Origin: Flammeovirgaceae bacterium UBA2371
GTDB taxonomy: Bacteria; Bacteroidota; Bacteroidia; Cytophagales; Cyclobacteriaceae
Assembly: GCA_002345965.1 (NCBI GenBank)
Contig: DDTF01000048.1
Span: 1 to 48,649, forward strand
Direction of reading: 5' to 3'
Length of the DNA stretch: 48,649 nt
In this document: positions 33,562 through 42,457 of the stretch, one piece after another
Position numbering within the stretch: position 1 is the first letter of the stretch
Layout: every line of letters begins with the position of its first letter
The notes under the pieces: model-generated
Told to the model about the DNA's origin: nothing
Databases searched by the model: none
Seen by the model: the letters and a program-made list of their open reading frames with translations, nothing else
Translations under genes and position numbers: made by a program

Positions 33562-34659
33562 ATGAAAATCATTGATAAATACATCATCAAAAAAGTACTT
33601 TACACATTTCTTTTTGTGGTGTTGATCATTGTTGCCATCGTTGCCATCATCGATCTGGCTGAAAAGATGGACAAATTTGCCCGCAACAACCTTGACGCCA
33701 GTACGATTCTTGGCTACTACAAAGACTTCATCCCTTGGATAATTGGACTAGTAAGTCCCATCATGGTTTTTATAGCGGTTGTATTTGTTACATCCCAATT
33801 GGCTGCCAGAACTGAGATCATTGCCATACTTAGCAGTGGAGTGAGCTTCAAAAGATTACTACTTCCGTATTTCCTGGCATCACTTATTATTGCCATTTTT
33901 AATTTTGTTTTAAATGGTTGGGTTATCCCTCAATCTAATCGATCCAGACTAGCCTTTGAGATTCAGTACCTAAACAAAGCTTACTATTTCGATCAGCGAA
34001 ACGTTCACATGCAGATCGAACCCAACGTATACTTCTATTTGAGTAACTATAATGTAAATACAAATACAGGCTATCAATTCTCATTGGAGCGATTTGAAAA
34101 CAACCGTCTGGTGGATAAACTAACAGCTGACAACATCACGTGGGATTCAACTCTGGGAAAATGGTCACTTCGCTTTTGGAAAAGAAAACCGGTCGATTCA
34201 ATTTTTAGTGTTGGTTACAAGCCCATTCAGGGTTCTGGCAGAATTGGTGAACGGCTGGACACAGCGCTGGCAATAACACCGGCCGATTTTGAGAATGAAG
34301 ACAGAAAATTTGATGGTATGACCATTAACGAATTATCTGAACACATTCAAAAAATGAGATTTCGAGGAGCAAGCGGTGTAGAAGCATTTGAAGTTGAAAG
34401 GCAAATTCGATTTTCCTCTCCATTCACCATCTTCGTACTTGTGTTCATGGGTGTCATCGTTTCGTCTCGTAAAAGTCGTGGAGGAACAGGTTTTCAGATT
34501 GCCCTGGGATTTTTATTGTCTTTCATTTTTATTTTATTCTTCATGATGTCGAGAACTTTTGCTGAAGCCGGTTCTCTCTCTCCACTATTAGCTGCCTGGA
34601 TTCCGAATATTGTATTCACTATAATTTCCCTTGGCATGTATAAATACCTGTACAAGTGA
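33562..34659 (+). CDS. lptG: LptF/LptG family LPS export permease
   Basis: A 365-aa inner-membrane permease of the LptB2FG transporter, which pulls lipopolysaccharide from the inner membrane to the cell surface. It has the family opening MKIIDKYIIKKVLYTF, three N-terminal membrane segments (about 12-32, 58-82 and 98-120), a periplasmic beta-jellyroll of about 150 residues, and three C-terminal segments (about 290-308, 318-338 and 344-362). LptF and LptG are hard to distinguish here; length and position do not settle it. Its TGA overlaps the eamA GTG start (GTGA), indicating translational coupling. Confidence 0.87.
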   Translation: MKIIDKYIIKKVLYTFLFVVLIIVAIVAIIDLAEKMDKFARNNLDASTILGYYKDFIPWIIGLVSPIMVFIAVVFVTSQLAARTEIIAILSSGVSFKRLLLPYFLASLIIAIFNFVLNGWVIPQSNRSRLAFEIQYLNKAYYFDQRNVHMQIEPNVYFYLSNYNVNTNTGYQFSLERFENNRLVDKLTADNITWDSTLGKWSLRFWKRKPVDSIFSVGYKPIQGSGRIGERLDTALAITPADFENEDRKFDGMTINELSEHIQKMRFRGASGVEAFEVERQIRFSSPFTIFVLVFMGVIVSSRKSRGGTGFQIALGFLLSFIFILFFMMSRTFAEAGSLSPLLAAWIPNIVFTIISLGMYKYLYK

Positions 34660-35564
34660 TCGCCTCAACGGCAGACTATTTCAAGCTGCACTTCGTGGTC
34701 TTCCTGTGGGGATTTACAGCCATTCTGGGTTTGCTTATTTCGATCCCAGCAGTGGAAATGGTACTGTATCGAACGTTACTGGCGGCTATTGGACTAGCGG
34801 CATTGATGCTTTTTTCCAAAATATCTTTCAAAGTTTCACGCAGCGATCTGTTTAAAATTTTCTTAACCGGCTTTATAGTAGGCATTCACTGGATTGCTTT
34901 TTTCGCTTCCGCTAAAGTATCCAATGCATCTGTTAGCCTGGTGGGTTTTGCAACCGGATCGTTGTGGACAGCATTTCTTGAACCACTGCTGGGCAGAAAA
35001 AACATCAAGGGGTTTGAAGTTATCCTGGGTCTGGTAGTCGTACTCGGGCTTTACGTGATTTTTAGTTTTGATTTCAGATTTCCCATGGGGTTGGCACTTG
35101 GGATTGCGTCCGGGTTTACCATTGCTTTGTTCTCTGTCTTCAATGCGAGATTTGTTCAACGTGTACACCCATATACCATTTCATTGCTTGAAATGTTAGG
35201 CGCATTTGTATGCACTGCTGCCTTTCTTCCTATCTACAAAAATACATGGGCAACTAATCATGAACTGCAACTAGTCCCCACTGCTATGGACTGGTTTTAT
35301 ATAGCAGTTCTTTCTTTGGTGTGTTCAGTCTACGCTTATTCCGCTGCTATAGAATTATTGAGAAGACTTTCTGTCTTTTTTGTGCAGCTGTCTTTGAACC
35401 TAGAGCCACTATATGGCATCATCATGGCTGTTTTGATTTTTGGAGAAAGTGAAAAAATGCAGCCGAGTTTTTATGTAGGCACCGCACTTATTCTATGCGC
35501 AGTACTTAGCTACCCTTTTTTGCAGGCGAAGTTATATCGAACTCATAAGTTGCCGGACCAATAA
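34656..35564 (+). CDS. EamA-family (DMT superfamily) transporter
   Basis: A 302-aa inner-membrane protein with about ten hydrophobic segments in two EamA repeats (LHFVVFLWGFTAILGLLI at the start, and SGFTIALFSVFNARFVQ opening the second half). Family members export amino acids or other small metabolites, but the substrate cannot be told. The start is GTG, overlapping the lptG stop by 4 nt; the ATGs downstream would remove the first membrane segment. Its 3' end overlaps the convergent ispE gene by 22 nt. Confidence 0.87.
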   Translation: MIASTADYFKLHFVVFLWGFTAILGLLISIPAVEMVLYRTLLAAIGLAALMLFSKISFKVSRSDLFKIFLTGFIVGIHWIAFFASAKVSNASVSLVGFATGSLWTAFLEPLLGRKNIKGFEVILGLVVVLGLYVIFSFDFRFPMGLALGIASGFTIALFSVFNARFVQRVHPYTISLLEMLGAFVCTAAFLPIYKNTWATNHELQLVPTAMDWFYIAVLSLVCSVYAYSAAIELLRRLSVFFVQLSLNLEPLYGIIMAVLIFGESEKMQPSFYVGTALILCAVLSYPFLQAKLYRTHKLPDQ

Positions 35565-36352
35565 ACCAGTCCTTCAAATCTTTTCTTCAGATCAACAGGA
35601 GCGCTGAACAAACCAAAAACTGATGATCCTGATCCACTCATGCTGGCGTACAGGGCTCCCGCTTCGTACAAACTTTCCTTTGCCTTTTTTATTGAAGGAT
35701 ACCGCCCGAATACGCTTGCTTCGAAGTCATTGAAAAGCAGCATTTTCCAATCTTTCACTTCTGAAGTTTCCAATATCTCCTTAATTGAAATATCAGAAAT
35801 TCCTGGCTTAATATTTTTATAGGCCTCTGCCGTTGATACATGGACTTCTGGCTTTATTATGACTCCAAATTTTCCTGCCAATGAAATATTCATTGGGCTC
35901 AATTCATCACCACGCCCTGTACCCATCATTGCACTTTGGAATAAAAAAAATGAACAGTCACTACCCAATTTGGTCGCTTCCAAAGTCAGCTCCTGAGCCG
36001 ATAGATTGAGTGAAAATAATTCATTTAAAATTTTAAGCGTAAATGCTGCATCGGAAGAGCCTCCACCCAATCCCGCACCCATGGGCACCACTTTATGAAG
36101 ATGAATCGCCACCGGGGGCAAATCAAATTTTTTCTTCATTGCATTATAAGCTTTTACGCAAAGGTTGTTTTCCTTATCTCCTGGAATTGAGATTCCTGTG
36201 CTATTAAACGAGAAAGTAGAAGAAGGAATCACCTCCAGCACATCACACCAAGGTATTGGATAGAAGCAGGTTTCAATGTTATGAAATCCATCTTCACGCT
36301 TGTTAACTATCCGAAGCCCCAGATTTATTTTACAATGCGGAAATGCAACCAT
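35543..36352 (-). CDS. ispE: 4-diphosphocytidyl-2-C-methyl-D-erythritol kinase
   Basis: IspE is the fourth enzyme of the MEP route to isoprenoids. The 269-aa GHMP kinase shows CKINLGLRIVNKREDGFHNI at the N-terminus (key Lys8), the ATP-binding PMGAGLGGGSSDAA motif, and a C-terminal ASMSGSGSSVFGLF motif. The length is normal for Bacteroidota. It follows fabI by 61 nt on the same strand and overlaps the end of eamA. No other MEP genes are in the window. Confidence 0.95.
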   Translation of the reverse strand: MVAFPHCKINLGLRIVNKREDGFHNIETCFYPIPWCDVLEVIPSSTFSFNSTGISIPGDKENNLCVKAYNAMKKKFDLPPVAIHLHKVVPMGAGLGGGSSDAAFTLKILNELFSLNLSAQELTLEATKLGSDCSFFLFQSAMMGTGRGDELSPMNISLAGKFGVIIKPEVHVSTAEAYKNIKPGISDISIKEILETSEVKDWKMLLFNDFEASVFGRYPSIKKAKESLYEAGALYASMSGSGSSVFGLFSAPVDLKKRFEGLVYWSGNL

Positions 36353-36413
36353 AAAAGGTTAATGGTAGTATGATCATTTGCAGTCGGCAATCACAACTGC
36401 TGTCAAACTTCTG

Positions 36414-37226
36414 CTACTTTGAAAGCCTTTCTATTAATTCTTCTGTAATTCCGGATGAAGAAAACCCGCCATCGTGCATTAGATTCTGCATGGTGACCAT
36501 TCTGGTAAAATCCGAAAACATGGCAACAATGTAGTTGGCACAATCCTCAGCCGATGCATTCCCTAATGGAGACATCATTTGAGCGTAATCATAAAAAACA
36601 TCAAACCCTGAAATACCTGCCCCTGCTGTGGTCTTGGTGGGAGACTGAGAGATTGTGTTTACCCTCACTTTCTTCAACTTTGCGAAGCGATATCCATAGC
36701 TCCTTGCAATGGATTCCAGTACTGATTTGGCCTGGGCCATGTCTGAGTAATCAGGGTAAGTACGCTGCGCAGCAATGTAGGTAAGTGCCAATACCGACCC
36801 CCACTCGTTCATGGCATCAGTTTTTTCAGCCGTCTGCAATACTTTATGGAATGAAATACCTGATATGTCCAACGTCTTTAAATACCATTCATAATTCAGA
36901 TCTCCATAAGATCTGTTTTTCCTCACGTTAGGACTCATCCCAATAGAGTGAAGTACAAAATCAATCTTTCCCCCCAACAGCTCCATCGACTTAACAAACA
37001 AGTTATTGAGATCCTCCTCTGAAGTGGCATCAGCCGGAATGACTTCCGCATTGCAAGCCTTCGCCAATTCGTTGATCTTGCCCATTCGCATCGCAATTGG
37101 GGCATTGGTAAGCGTAAAAGTGCCACCTTCCTCTTTTATCTTAAGCGCTGTCTTCCATGCAATTGAGTTTTCATCCAATGCACCGAATATGATTCCCCTT
37201 TTTCCTTGTAGAAGATTGAATGCCAT
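36414..37226 (-). CDS. fabI: Enoyl-[acyl-carrier-protein] reductase (NADH)
   Basis: FabI carries out the last reduction of each fatty-acid elongation cycle and is the triclosan target. The 270-aa short-chain dehydrogenase has GIIFGALDENSIAWKTA for NADH binding, FVLHSIGMSP, the catalytic Tyr-X6-Lys (YSDMAQAK) and a substrate-loop region ISQSPTKTTAGAGISGF. It diverges from murI across 68 nt. A weak minus-strand box (TATAATTG at 37253-37260) could serve as promoter. Confidence 0.96.
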   Translation of the reverse strand: MAFNLLQGKRGIIFGALDENSIAWKTALKIKEEGGTFTLTNAPIAMRMGKINELAKACNAEVIPADATSEEDLNNLFVKSMELLGGKIDFVLHSIGMSPNVRKNRSYGDLNYEWYLKTLDISGISFHKVLQTAEKTDAMNEWGSVLALTYIAAQRTYPDYSDMAQAKSVLESIARSYGYRFAKLKKVRVNTISQSPTKTTAGAGISGFDVFYDYAQMMSPLGNASAEDCANYIVAMFSDFTRMVTMQNLMHDGGFSSSGITEELIERLSK

Positions 37227-37281
37227 GGTATTTATTTTAATGGTTCAGATCACAATTATACAAATTCCAGTTTACAGCGAC

Positions 37282-37289
37282 TATTTTTG
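37282..37289 (+). promoter_or_regulatory. murI promoter -7 box, very close to the start codon
   Basis: TATTTTTG matches TAnnTTTG and ends only 5 nt before the murI ATG at 37295. If used, transcription would begin at or next to the ATG, giving a leaderless or nearly leaderless mRNA. The -33 element is weak. Confidence 0.35.
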
Positions 37290-37294
37290 AGACC

Positions 37295-38104
37295 ATGAAT
37301 AATGCGCACCGACCAATTGGCATCTTTGATAGCGGTATAGGAGGACTTACTGTAGCCCAAGCCATCGCCCAACTGTTGCCAAAAGAAGACATGATCTACT
37401 TTGGTGACACAGCACATCTTCCCTATGGCGATAAGTCGGAGGCAGCCATACAGGCTTACTCTGTAAAGATTGCCGATGTGCTTTTGAAAAAGGGGTGTAA
37501 AGTGATTGTTATTGCCTGCAATTCGGCCAGTTCGGCCGCCTACGAATTACTTAAAGAGTATGTAAGGATGGACGCACACATTATTAATGTAATTGATCCA
37601 ATGGTAGCCTACGTAACAAAGCATTTCAAGGATAAGCAGATCGGTTTGATCGGAACGAAACGCACGGTTATGTCTGGCGTTTACACGGACAGAATAAAGG
37701 AAACGCAAAATAATGTACAATTAAAATCATTGGCTACCCCATTGTTGGCACCAATGATTGAAGAAGGATTCTTTAACAATCAAATCAGTCATGAGATTAT
37801 TGGCCAATACCTGTCAGACAGCGAACTTCTTGATATTGATGCGCTTATTCTAGCATGTACTCACTACCCATTAATAAAGAAAGAAATCAATCAATTCTAT
37901 AACGGCAAAATTAGTATTCTGGACTCTTCTGAGGTGGTGGCTCAAGCCCTCAAAACACATCTTGAAACAAATAGTTTGATTAATGAGCAACCTGAATCAA
38001 CCAAACGCTTTTTCGTTTCAGACTACACCCCTTCTTTCGAAGCCTCTACACGCCTGTTCTTTGGTGAGGTGGTACATTTAGAACAGCACAGGCTATGGAA
38101 TTGA
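37295..38104 (+). CDS. murI: Glutamate racemase
   Basis: MurI makes D-glutamate for peptidoglycan. The 269-aa protein has IGIFDSGIGGLTVA at the N-terminus and both catalytic cysteines in VIACNSASS (about residue 72) and LACTHYPLI (about residue 188). Length and motifs are standard. No other cell-wall genes adjoin it. A weak terminator follows, then 245 nt without a gene before the sensor kinase. Confidence 0.96.
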   Translation: MNNAHRPIGIFDSGIGGLTVAQAIAQLLPKEDMIYFGDTAHLPYGDKSEAAIQAYSVKIADVLLKKGCKVIVIACNSASSAAYELLKEYVRMDAHIINVIDPMVAYVTKHFKDKQIGLIGTKRTVMSGVYTDRIKETQNNVQLKSLATPLLAPMIEEGFFNNQISHEIIGQYLSDSELLDIDALILACTHYPLIKKEINQFYNGKISILDSSEVVAQALKTHLETNSLINEQPESTKRFFVSDYTPSFEASTRLFFGEVVHLEQHRLWN

Positions 38105-38155
38105 TATATTAATATCTTATCCATGTATTGTTTAAGGTGATATTCAAGATTTTAC

Positions 38156-38176
38156 AGGCAACATAATGCCTTATTT
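38156..38176 (+). terminator. Weak candidate terminator after murI
   Basis: The stem AGGCA (38156-38160) / TGCCT (38167-38171) with loop ACATAA is followed by TATTTT. The stem is short, so confidence is low. The remaining intergenic sequence to 38349 is AT-rich and I see no gene or clear promoter in it. Confidence 0.35.
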
Positions 38177-38349
38177 TAAGTTTTAAATTAAGGTCTTTAT
38201 TAACCAAATTTATTAGCTTGTTAAGCTTTGAAAACGGGTTACCTTTTTGGTCGAAATGAAATAATGCTCTACTGATCGGATAAAACATTTATAGATCGAA
38301 TAATTAGATTAAACTGCATTTTGGTCTATATTGTTAATAGACAGAAAAT

Positions 38350-40434
38350 ATGAACAAAGTGACAAGTAAAAGTGAAATGATAACATGCAGGAAGGCTTTC
38401 GCCTTTTCTATAGCGCTATTATTTCTCTCGTTGGGTATTATAAAGGCGCAAAATAATAGTACTTCGCCTGCTGACTCACTTAATAAAGCTTTGGCCAATG
38501 CAAAGAATGACTCAACCCGTATTATCCTTCTGATTGAACTATCAAAAGAATACCAATTTGAAGATTTCGCCACCGCCAAATTACGTGCAGAGGAAGCAAC
38601 CAGTCTGGCAGAACAACTGAATTTGAGTTGGGCAAAGGAAAAGGCTTATAAACAACAAAGTTATCTAGCATCCATTAGAGGCGATTTCCTGACAGCGCTA
38701 AAGTTTGATAAAGCTAGACTTCCACTGGCGATGGCATCGCAAGACAGCGTGCTTATTGCAAATGCATATAATTATCTGGGCAACGAGTATGTTAGCCTAG
38801 GGGAATATGATGAGGCCTACTACTACTTCACGCAGTCCTTCAGAATCTCACGTGCCATCAATGATTCTTTGCAAACGGCCATAGCCATACATAACGTTGG
38901 CACGGTATTCAAAGAAATGGGTCAATATGATATCGCTCTTGATCATATAAAACTAGCTCAAACCATAAGCGAACGGGTGGGTGATTTGGATGGTCTGGCT
39001 TACACCTATCTGGAAATTGGCGATATCTACTTAAGAAGCAATAAGTACAAGGAAGCAGAGGAGGCACTAATGAAATCGCTTGAAGTAACACGCCAACGCG
39101 ATATCGATATTCTTGAACCTGAAATAGTTTCGAGAATAGCTAGACTTTATTTTCGTAAAGGAGACTATGACATAGCTAATAGCTACTACGATACTGTTGA
39201 GTTTCTTCATTCTAAAACTCAAAATGAGTATGGTCTTGCTGAATCAATACTGGGTAAGGGGAGAGTTAACCTCAGACAAAAGAATTTCAATGATGCATTA
39301 AATCTTATCCTTGAAGCTTTAAATATTGCTAAGCGAATTAATGCGAGAACATTAGAAATTGAGTGCTATCGTGCGTTGTCTACCTTGTATGAAGAACGAG
39401 CGGACTATAAGAGCGCATTGACCTATACAAAGCAGGCCAAGGTACTTCAAGACAGTTTGTTCAGTCAGGACATGGTCCAAAAAATATTTCAGGATCAACT
39501 GCGATTACAAACTGAAAGCAAAGATTTACAAATAGCGGCTCTCAATGAAAACCAGGCCAAACAAGCCAGTGAACTTAATCGCCAATCCTTCTTGAAAAAT
39601 ATTCTTGTTGTGGTGGTAGCGCTTTCTGTTATTTTACTTTTTACTGTGTATAGAAGCGGTCAGCGCAGAATAAGAATCAACAAACTACTGATTGAACACC
39701 AGAATGAAATCAAGAAAAGGAGTTTAGAGTTAGAACAACTCAATCAGGTAAAGGATAAATTCTTTTCTGTTATTTCTCATGACCTAAGATCACCCATCAA
39801 TGCATTATCCGGTATTCTGGATTTAATGGCCAAGAAACAAATCTCACCGGATGAGCTGCCTAAACTTACCCAGGAACTACAGTTACAATTCAACCACACA
39901 AAGAACTTAATTAACAACCTGCTTGATTGGACACTTCTTCAGATGGACAAGCTTAGGATTCAGTCTGTTAAAGTGGATCTAAGGGCTATGGTGGATGACA
40001 ATTTCGAATTGCTCAGTTCACTGCATCTAAAAGACATAAAGCTGACCAACGAAATTCAACCTGGTACTTATGCCTATGCCGACCTAAATATGATTAACCT
40101 CATATTTAGAAATTTAATACTCAATGGTATAAAATTTACTGACCATGGCGGTGAAATTAAAATTGGAGTAGAAACCAATAATGACCAATTGACAGTATGG
40201 GTAAAAGACAATGGAGTTGGCATAAGTGAAGAAGTGCAAAAGATTCTGTTCGAAAAAACATCCGGATACAGTACCCGGGGTACAGCCAACGAAAAGGGCA
40301 CTGGCCTGGGCCTTATTCTTTGCAAGGAGTTTGTTGAACGCAACGGGGGTCGCATATGGCTGGAGAGTGAACCAGGCAAGGGAAGCGTCTTCTATTTCAC
40401 TGTTTCGAAATTTAATGAGCCCGCTTTTGCTTAA
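38350..40434 (+). CDS. TPR-containing sensor histidine kinase
   Basis: A 694-aa membrane kinase. Seen in order: a signal peptide (ending near IKAQ, 34), about seven TPR units in the periplasm (45-370), a coiled-coil-like stretch (380-410), one membrane segment (416-434), a HisKA domain with the phospho-acceptor His477 (FSVISHDLRSP), and a HATPase with N box (FRNLILNGIKFT), G1 (VKDNGVGI) and G2 (KGTGLGL). The start could also be the ATG at 38377, which gives a cleaner signal peptide. No response regulator is adjacent, so it is an orphan kinase whose signal is probably read by the TPR domain. Confidence 0.92.
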   Translation: MNKVTSKSEMITCRKAFAFSIALLFLSLGIIKAQNNSTSPADSLNKALANAKNDSTRIILLIELSKEYQFEDFATAKLRAEEATSLAEQLNLSWAKEKAYKQQSYLASIRGDFLTALKFDKARLPLAMASQDSVLIANAYNYLGNEYVSLGEYDEAYYYFTQSFRISRAINDSLQTAIAIHNVGTVFKEMGQYDIALDHIKLAQTISERVGDLDGLAYTYLEIGDIYLRSNKYKEAEEALMKSLEVTRQRDIDILEPEIVSRIARLYFRKGDYDIANSYYDTVEFLHSKTQNEYGLAESILGKGRVNLRQKNFNDALNLILEALNIAKRINARTLEIECYRALSTLYEERADYKSALTYTKQAKVLQDSLFSQDMVQKIFQDQLRLQTESKDLQIAALNENQAKQASELNRQSFLKNILVVVVALSVILLFTVYRSGQRRIRINKLLIEHQNEIKKRSLELEQLNQVKDKFFSVISHDLRSPINALSGILDLMAKKQISPDELPKLTQELQLQFNHTKNLINNLLDWTLLQMDKLRIQSVKVDLRAMVDDNFELLSSLHLKDIKLTNEIQPGTYAYADLNMINLIFRNLILNGIKFTDHGGEIKIGVETNNDQLTVWVKDNGVGISEEVQKILFEKTSGYSTRGTANEKGTGLGLILCKEFVERNGGRIWLESEPGKGSVFYFTVSKFNEPAFA

Positions 40435-40525
40435 AGACCGGCACCCAGGTTAAAAAATCCGTCATTTTTTAAATTTTATTCGCCTCTTTTTGGTTTAGCT
40501 TCTATTAGCTAACAACCCGATATTG

Positions 40526-40556
40526 TTGATGGGTTGAATTAATAGAATTAACTTTG
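40526..40556 (+). promoter_or_regulatory. Strong Bacteroidota-type promoter of the purF-like gene
   Basis: TTG (40526-40528), a 20-nt spacer and TAACTTTG (40549-40556) match the phylum consensus exactly. The -7 box ends 17 nt before the ATG, so the leader is about 10 nt. This is the best promoter in the window besides the one near position 140. Confidence 0.7.
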
Positions 40557-40573
40557 CGACATAACTTTCTACT

Positions 40574-42457
40574 ATGAGTGATGCCATCCTTCACGAATGT
40601 GGTATAGCCCTTATTCGCTTACGCAAGCCACTGTCGTACTATATTGACAAGTATGGTACGTCTTATGCCATGAATAAGATGTACATTTTGATGGAGAAAC
40701 AACACAATCGGGGGCAGGATGGGGCCGGTGTTGCCAACATCAAAATTGATCAAAAACCAGGTTTCAGGTACATTAGTCGATATAGAAGCATGAAACCGCA
40801 GCCCGTGGCCGATCTTTTTAAAAAGATTGCCAAGAAGTATAAAAAGGGACAAAGCAAGGGTGAAGAGCTGTTCAAGGATGAACAATGGCTAAAAGAGAAT
40901 GTGGCATTTACCGGTGAGTTGTGGCTGGGGCACCTCAGATATGGCACTCACGGTCACAATAGCATAGAAAACGTTCATCCTTTTCTGCGTCAGAATAACT
41001 GGAGAAGCCGAAATCTCGTGATGGCAGGTAACTTTAACATGACCAATGTGGATGAGCTATTCGATATCCTGGTCGGCCTGGGGCAGCATCCCAAAGAAAA
41101 GGTAGATACTGTAACAGTGATGGAAAAGATTGGGCACTTCCTTGATGAGGAGGTACAGTCTCTATTTAGAAAATACAAAGACAAGTTTACCAATCCTGAA
41201 ATTTCTGATATCATTGAAAATGAGATCGACCTTCAGCGGGTACTCAAAAGGGCATGCAAGGATTTTGATGGTGGATACACGATGGCAGGCCTTACTGGAT
41301 CGGGTTCGGCTTTTGTCGTGCGGGACCCTTCGGGGATAAGACCCGCCTATTACTATGCTGATGATGAGGTGGTAGTTGTGGCTTCAGAAAAACCAGCCAT
41401 AAAAACTGCCTTCAATATAGAGTACGATCAAATTGAAGAAATAGATCCTGGCCACGGACTAATCATTACCAAGAGTGGTGACTTTGCTCAGTTCCCCATT
41501 ATCAAACAGATGGAGAAAAAATCCTGCAGCTTTGAACGGATCTATTTTTCCAGAGGCACGGACCCGGAAATTTATAAGGAGAGAAAGTCATTAGGCAAAT
41601 TACTCGTGCCGCAGATTCTTAAGTCGATTAATTTCGACCTGAAAAACACCATCTTTTCATATATCCCCAACACAGCAGAGACTGCATTCCTAGGTATGAT
41701 GGGGGGAATTGAAGATTTTCTCATCAGCAAACAAAAAGATATTCTTATCGACAAGAAACCTTCAGTTGATTCCTATGAGGAGTTGCTAGGTTTCCGTCCG
41801 CGCGTTGAAAAGATCGTGTTGAAAGATGCGAAGCTCAGAACCTTTATCACCGATGATTTGCATCGCGGTGAAATGGTGGCCCATGTGTACGATACTACAT
41901 ATGAAGTGGTGGCCAAAGGAAAGGATACCCTGGTAGTAATTGACGACTCGATTGTACGCGGCACTACCTTGGAAAAAAGCATTCTCAAGATGCTAGACAG
42001 GCTCAACCCTAAAAAAATTGTAGTAGTCTCTTCAGCACCCCAAATTCGATTCCCGGATTGTTATGGTATTGACATGAGTCGTATGGGAGATTTTGTGGCC
42101 TTCCGCGCTATGATTCAATTGATTAAGGATCAGGGAAAAGATTATCTATTGGGAGAAGTTTATGAGCAATGTCTGCAGTCGGAAAACGAAAGCGATCCAC
42201 AGAATTATGTAAAAAGACTGTATGAGCAATTTACCTACGAAGAAATTTCTGATAAAATTACAGACATCGTTCGTCCTGAGGGAATGAAGGCAGAGCTGGT
42301 GGTTGCTTTTCAAACCATCGAAAACTTACATAAAGCGATCCCTAATCATTCTGGGGATTGGTACTTTACTGGTGACTATCCGACTAAAGGAGGTATGCGT
42401 GTAGCCAATCGGGCATATGTAAATTACATGGAGGGCAAACTGGTTAGAGCCTACTGA
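40574..42457 (+). CDS. purF: PurF-like amidophosphoribosyltransferase, long form
   Basis: A 627-aa enzyme with an N-terminal class II glutaminase domain (nucleophile Cys9 in HECGIALIRL, revealed if eight residues are removed; NRGQDGAG; GHLRYGTHG; GNFNMTNVDEL) and a C-terminal phosphoribosyltransferase domain with the PRPP loop VVIDDSIVRGTT (about 453-464). Classical PurF proteins are 470-510 aa. This form has insertions (for example about residues 65-100 and 175-215) and an extended C-terminus. It is a known Bacteroidota variant that often exists beside a normal PurF, so first-step purine synthesis is likely but not certain. Own promoter and own terminator, monocistronic. Confidence 0.85.
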   Translation: MSDAILHECGIALIRLRKPLSYYIDKYGTSYAMNKMYILMEKQHNRGQDGAGVANIKIDQKPGFRYISRYRSMKPQPVADLFKKIAKKYKKGQSKGEELFKDEQWLKENVAFTGELWLGHLRYGTHGHNSIENVHPFLRQNNWRSRNLVMAGNFNMTNVDELFDILVGLGQHPKEKVDTVTVMEKIGHFLDEEVQSLFRKYKDKFTNPEISDIIENEIDLQRVLKRACKDFDGGYTMAGLTGSGSAFVVRDPSGIRPAYYYADDEVVVVASEKPAIKTAFNIEYDQIEEIDPGHGLIITKSGDFAQFPIIKQMEKKSCSFERIYFSRGTDPEIYKERKSLGKLLVPQILKSINFDLKNTIFSYIPNTAETAFLGMMGGIEDFLISKQKDILIDKKPSVDSYEELLGFRPRVEKIVLKDAKLRTFITDDLHRGEMVAHVYDTTYEVVAKGKDTLVVIDDSIVRGTTLEKSILKMLDRLNPKKIVVVSSAPQIRFPDCYGIDMSRMGDFVAFRAMIQLIKDQGKDYLLGEVYEQCLQSENESDPQNYVKRLYEQFTYEEISDKITDIVRPEGMKAELVVAFQTIENLHKAIPNHSGDWYFTGDYPTKGGMRVANRAYVNYMEGKLVRAY

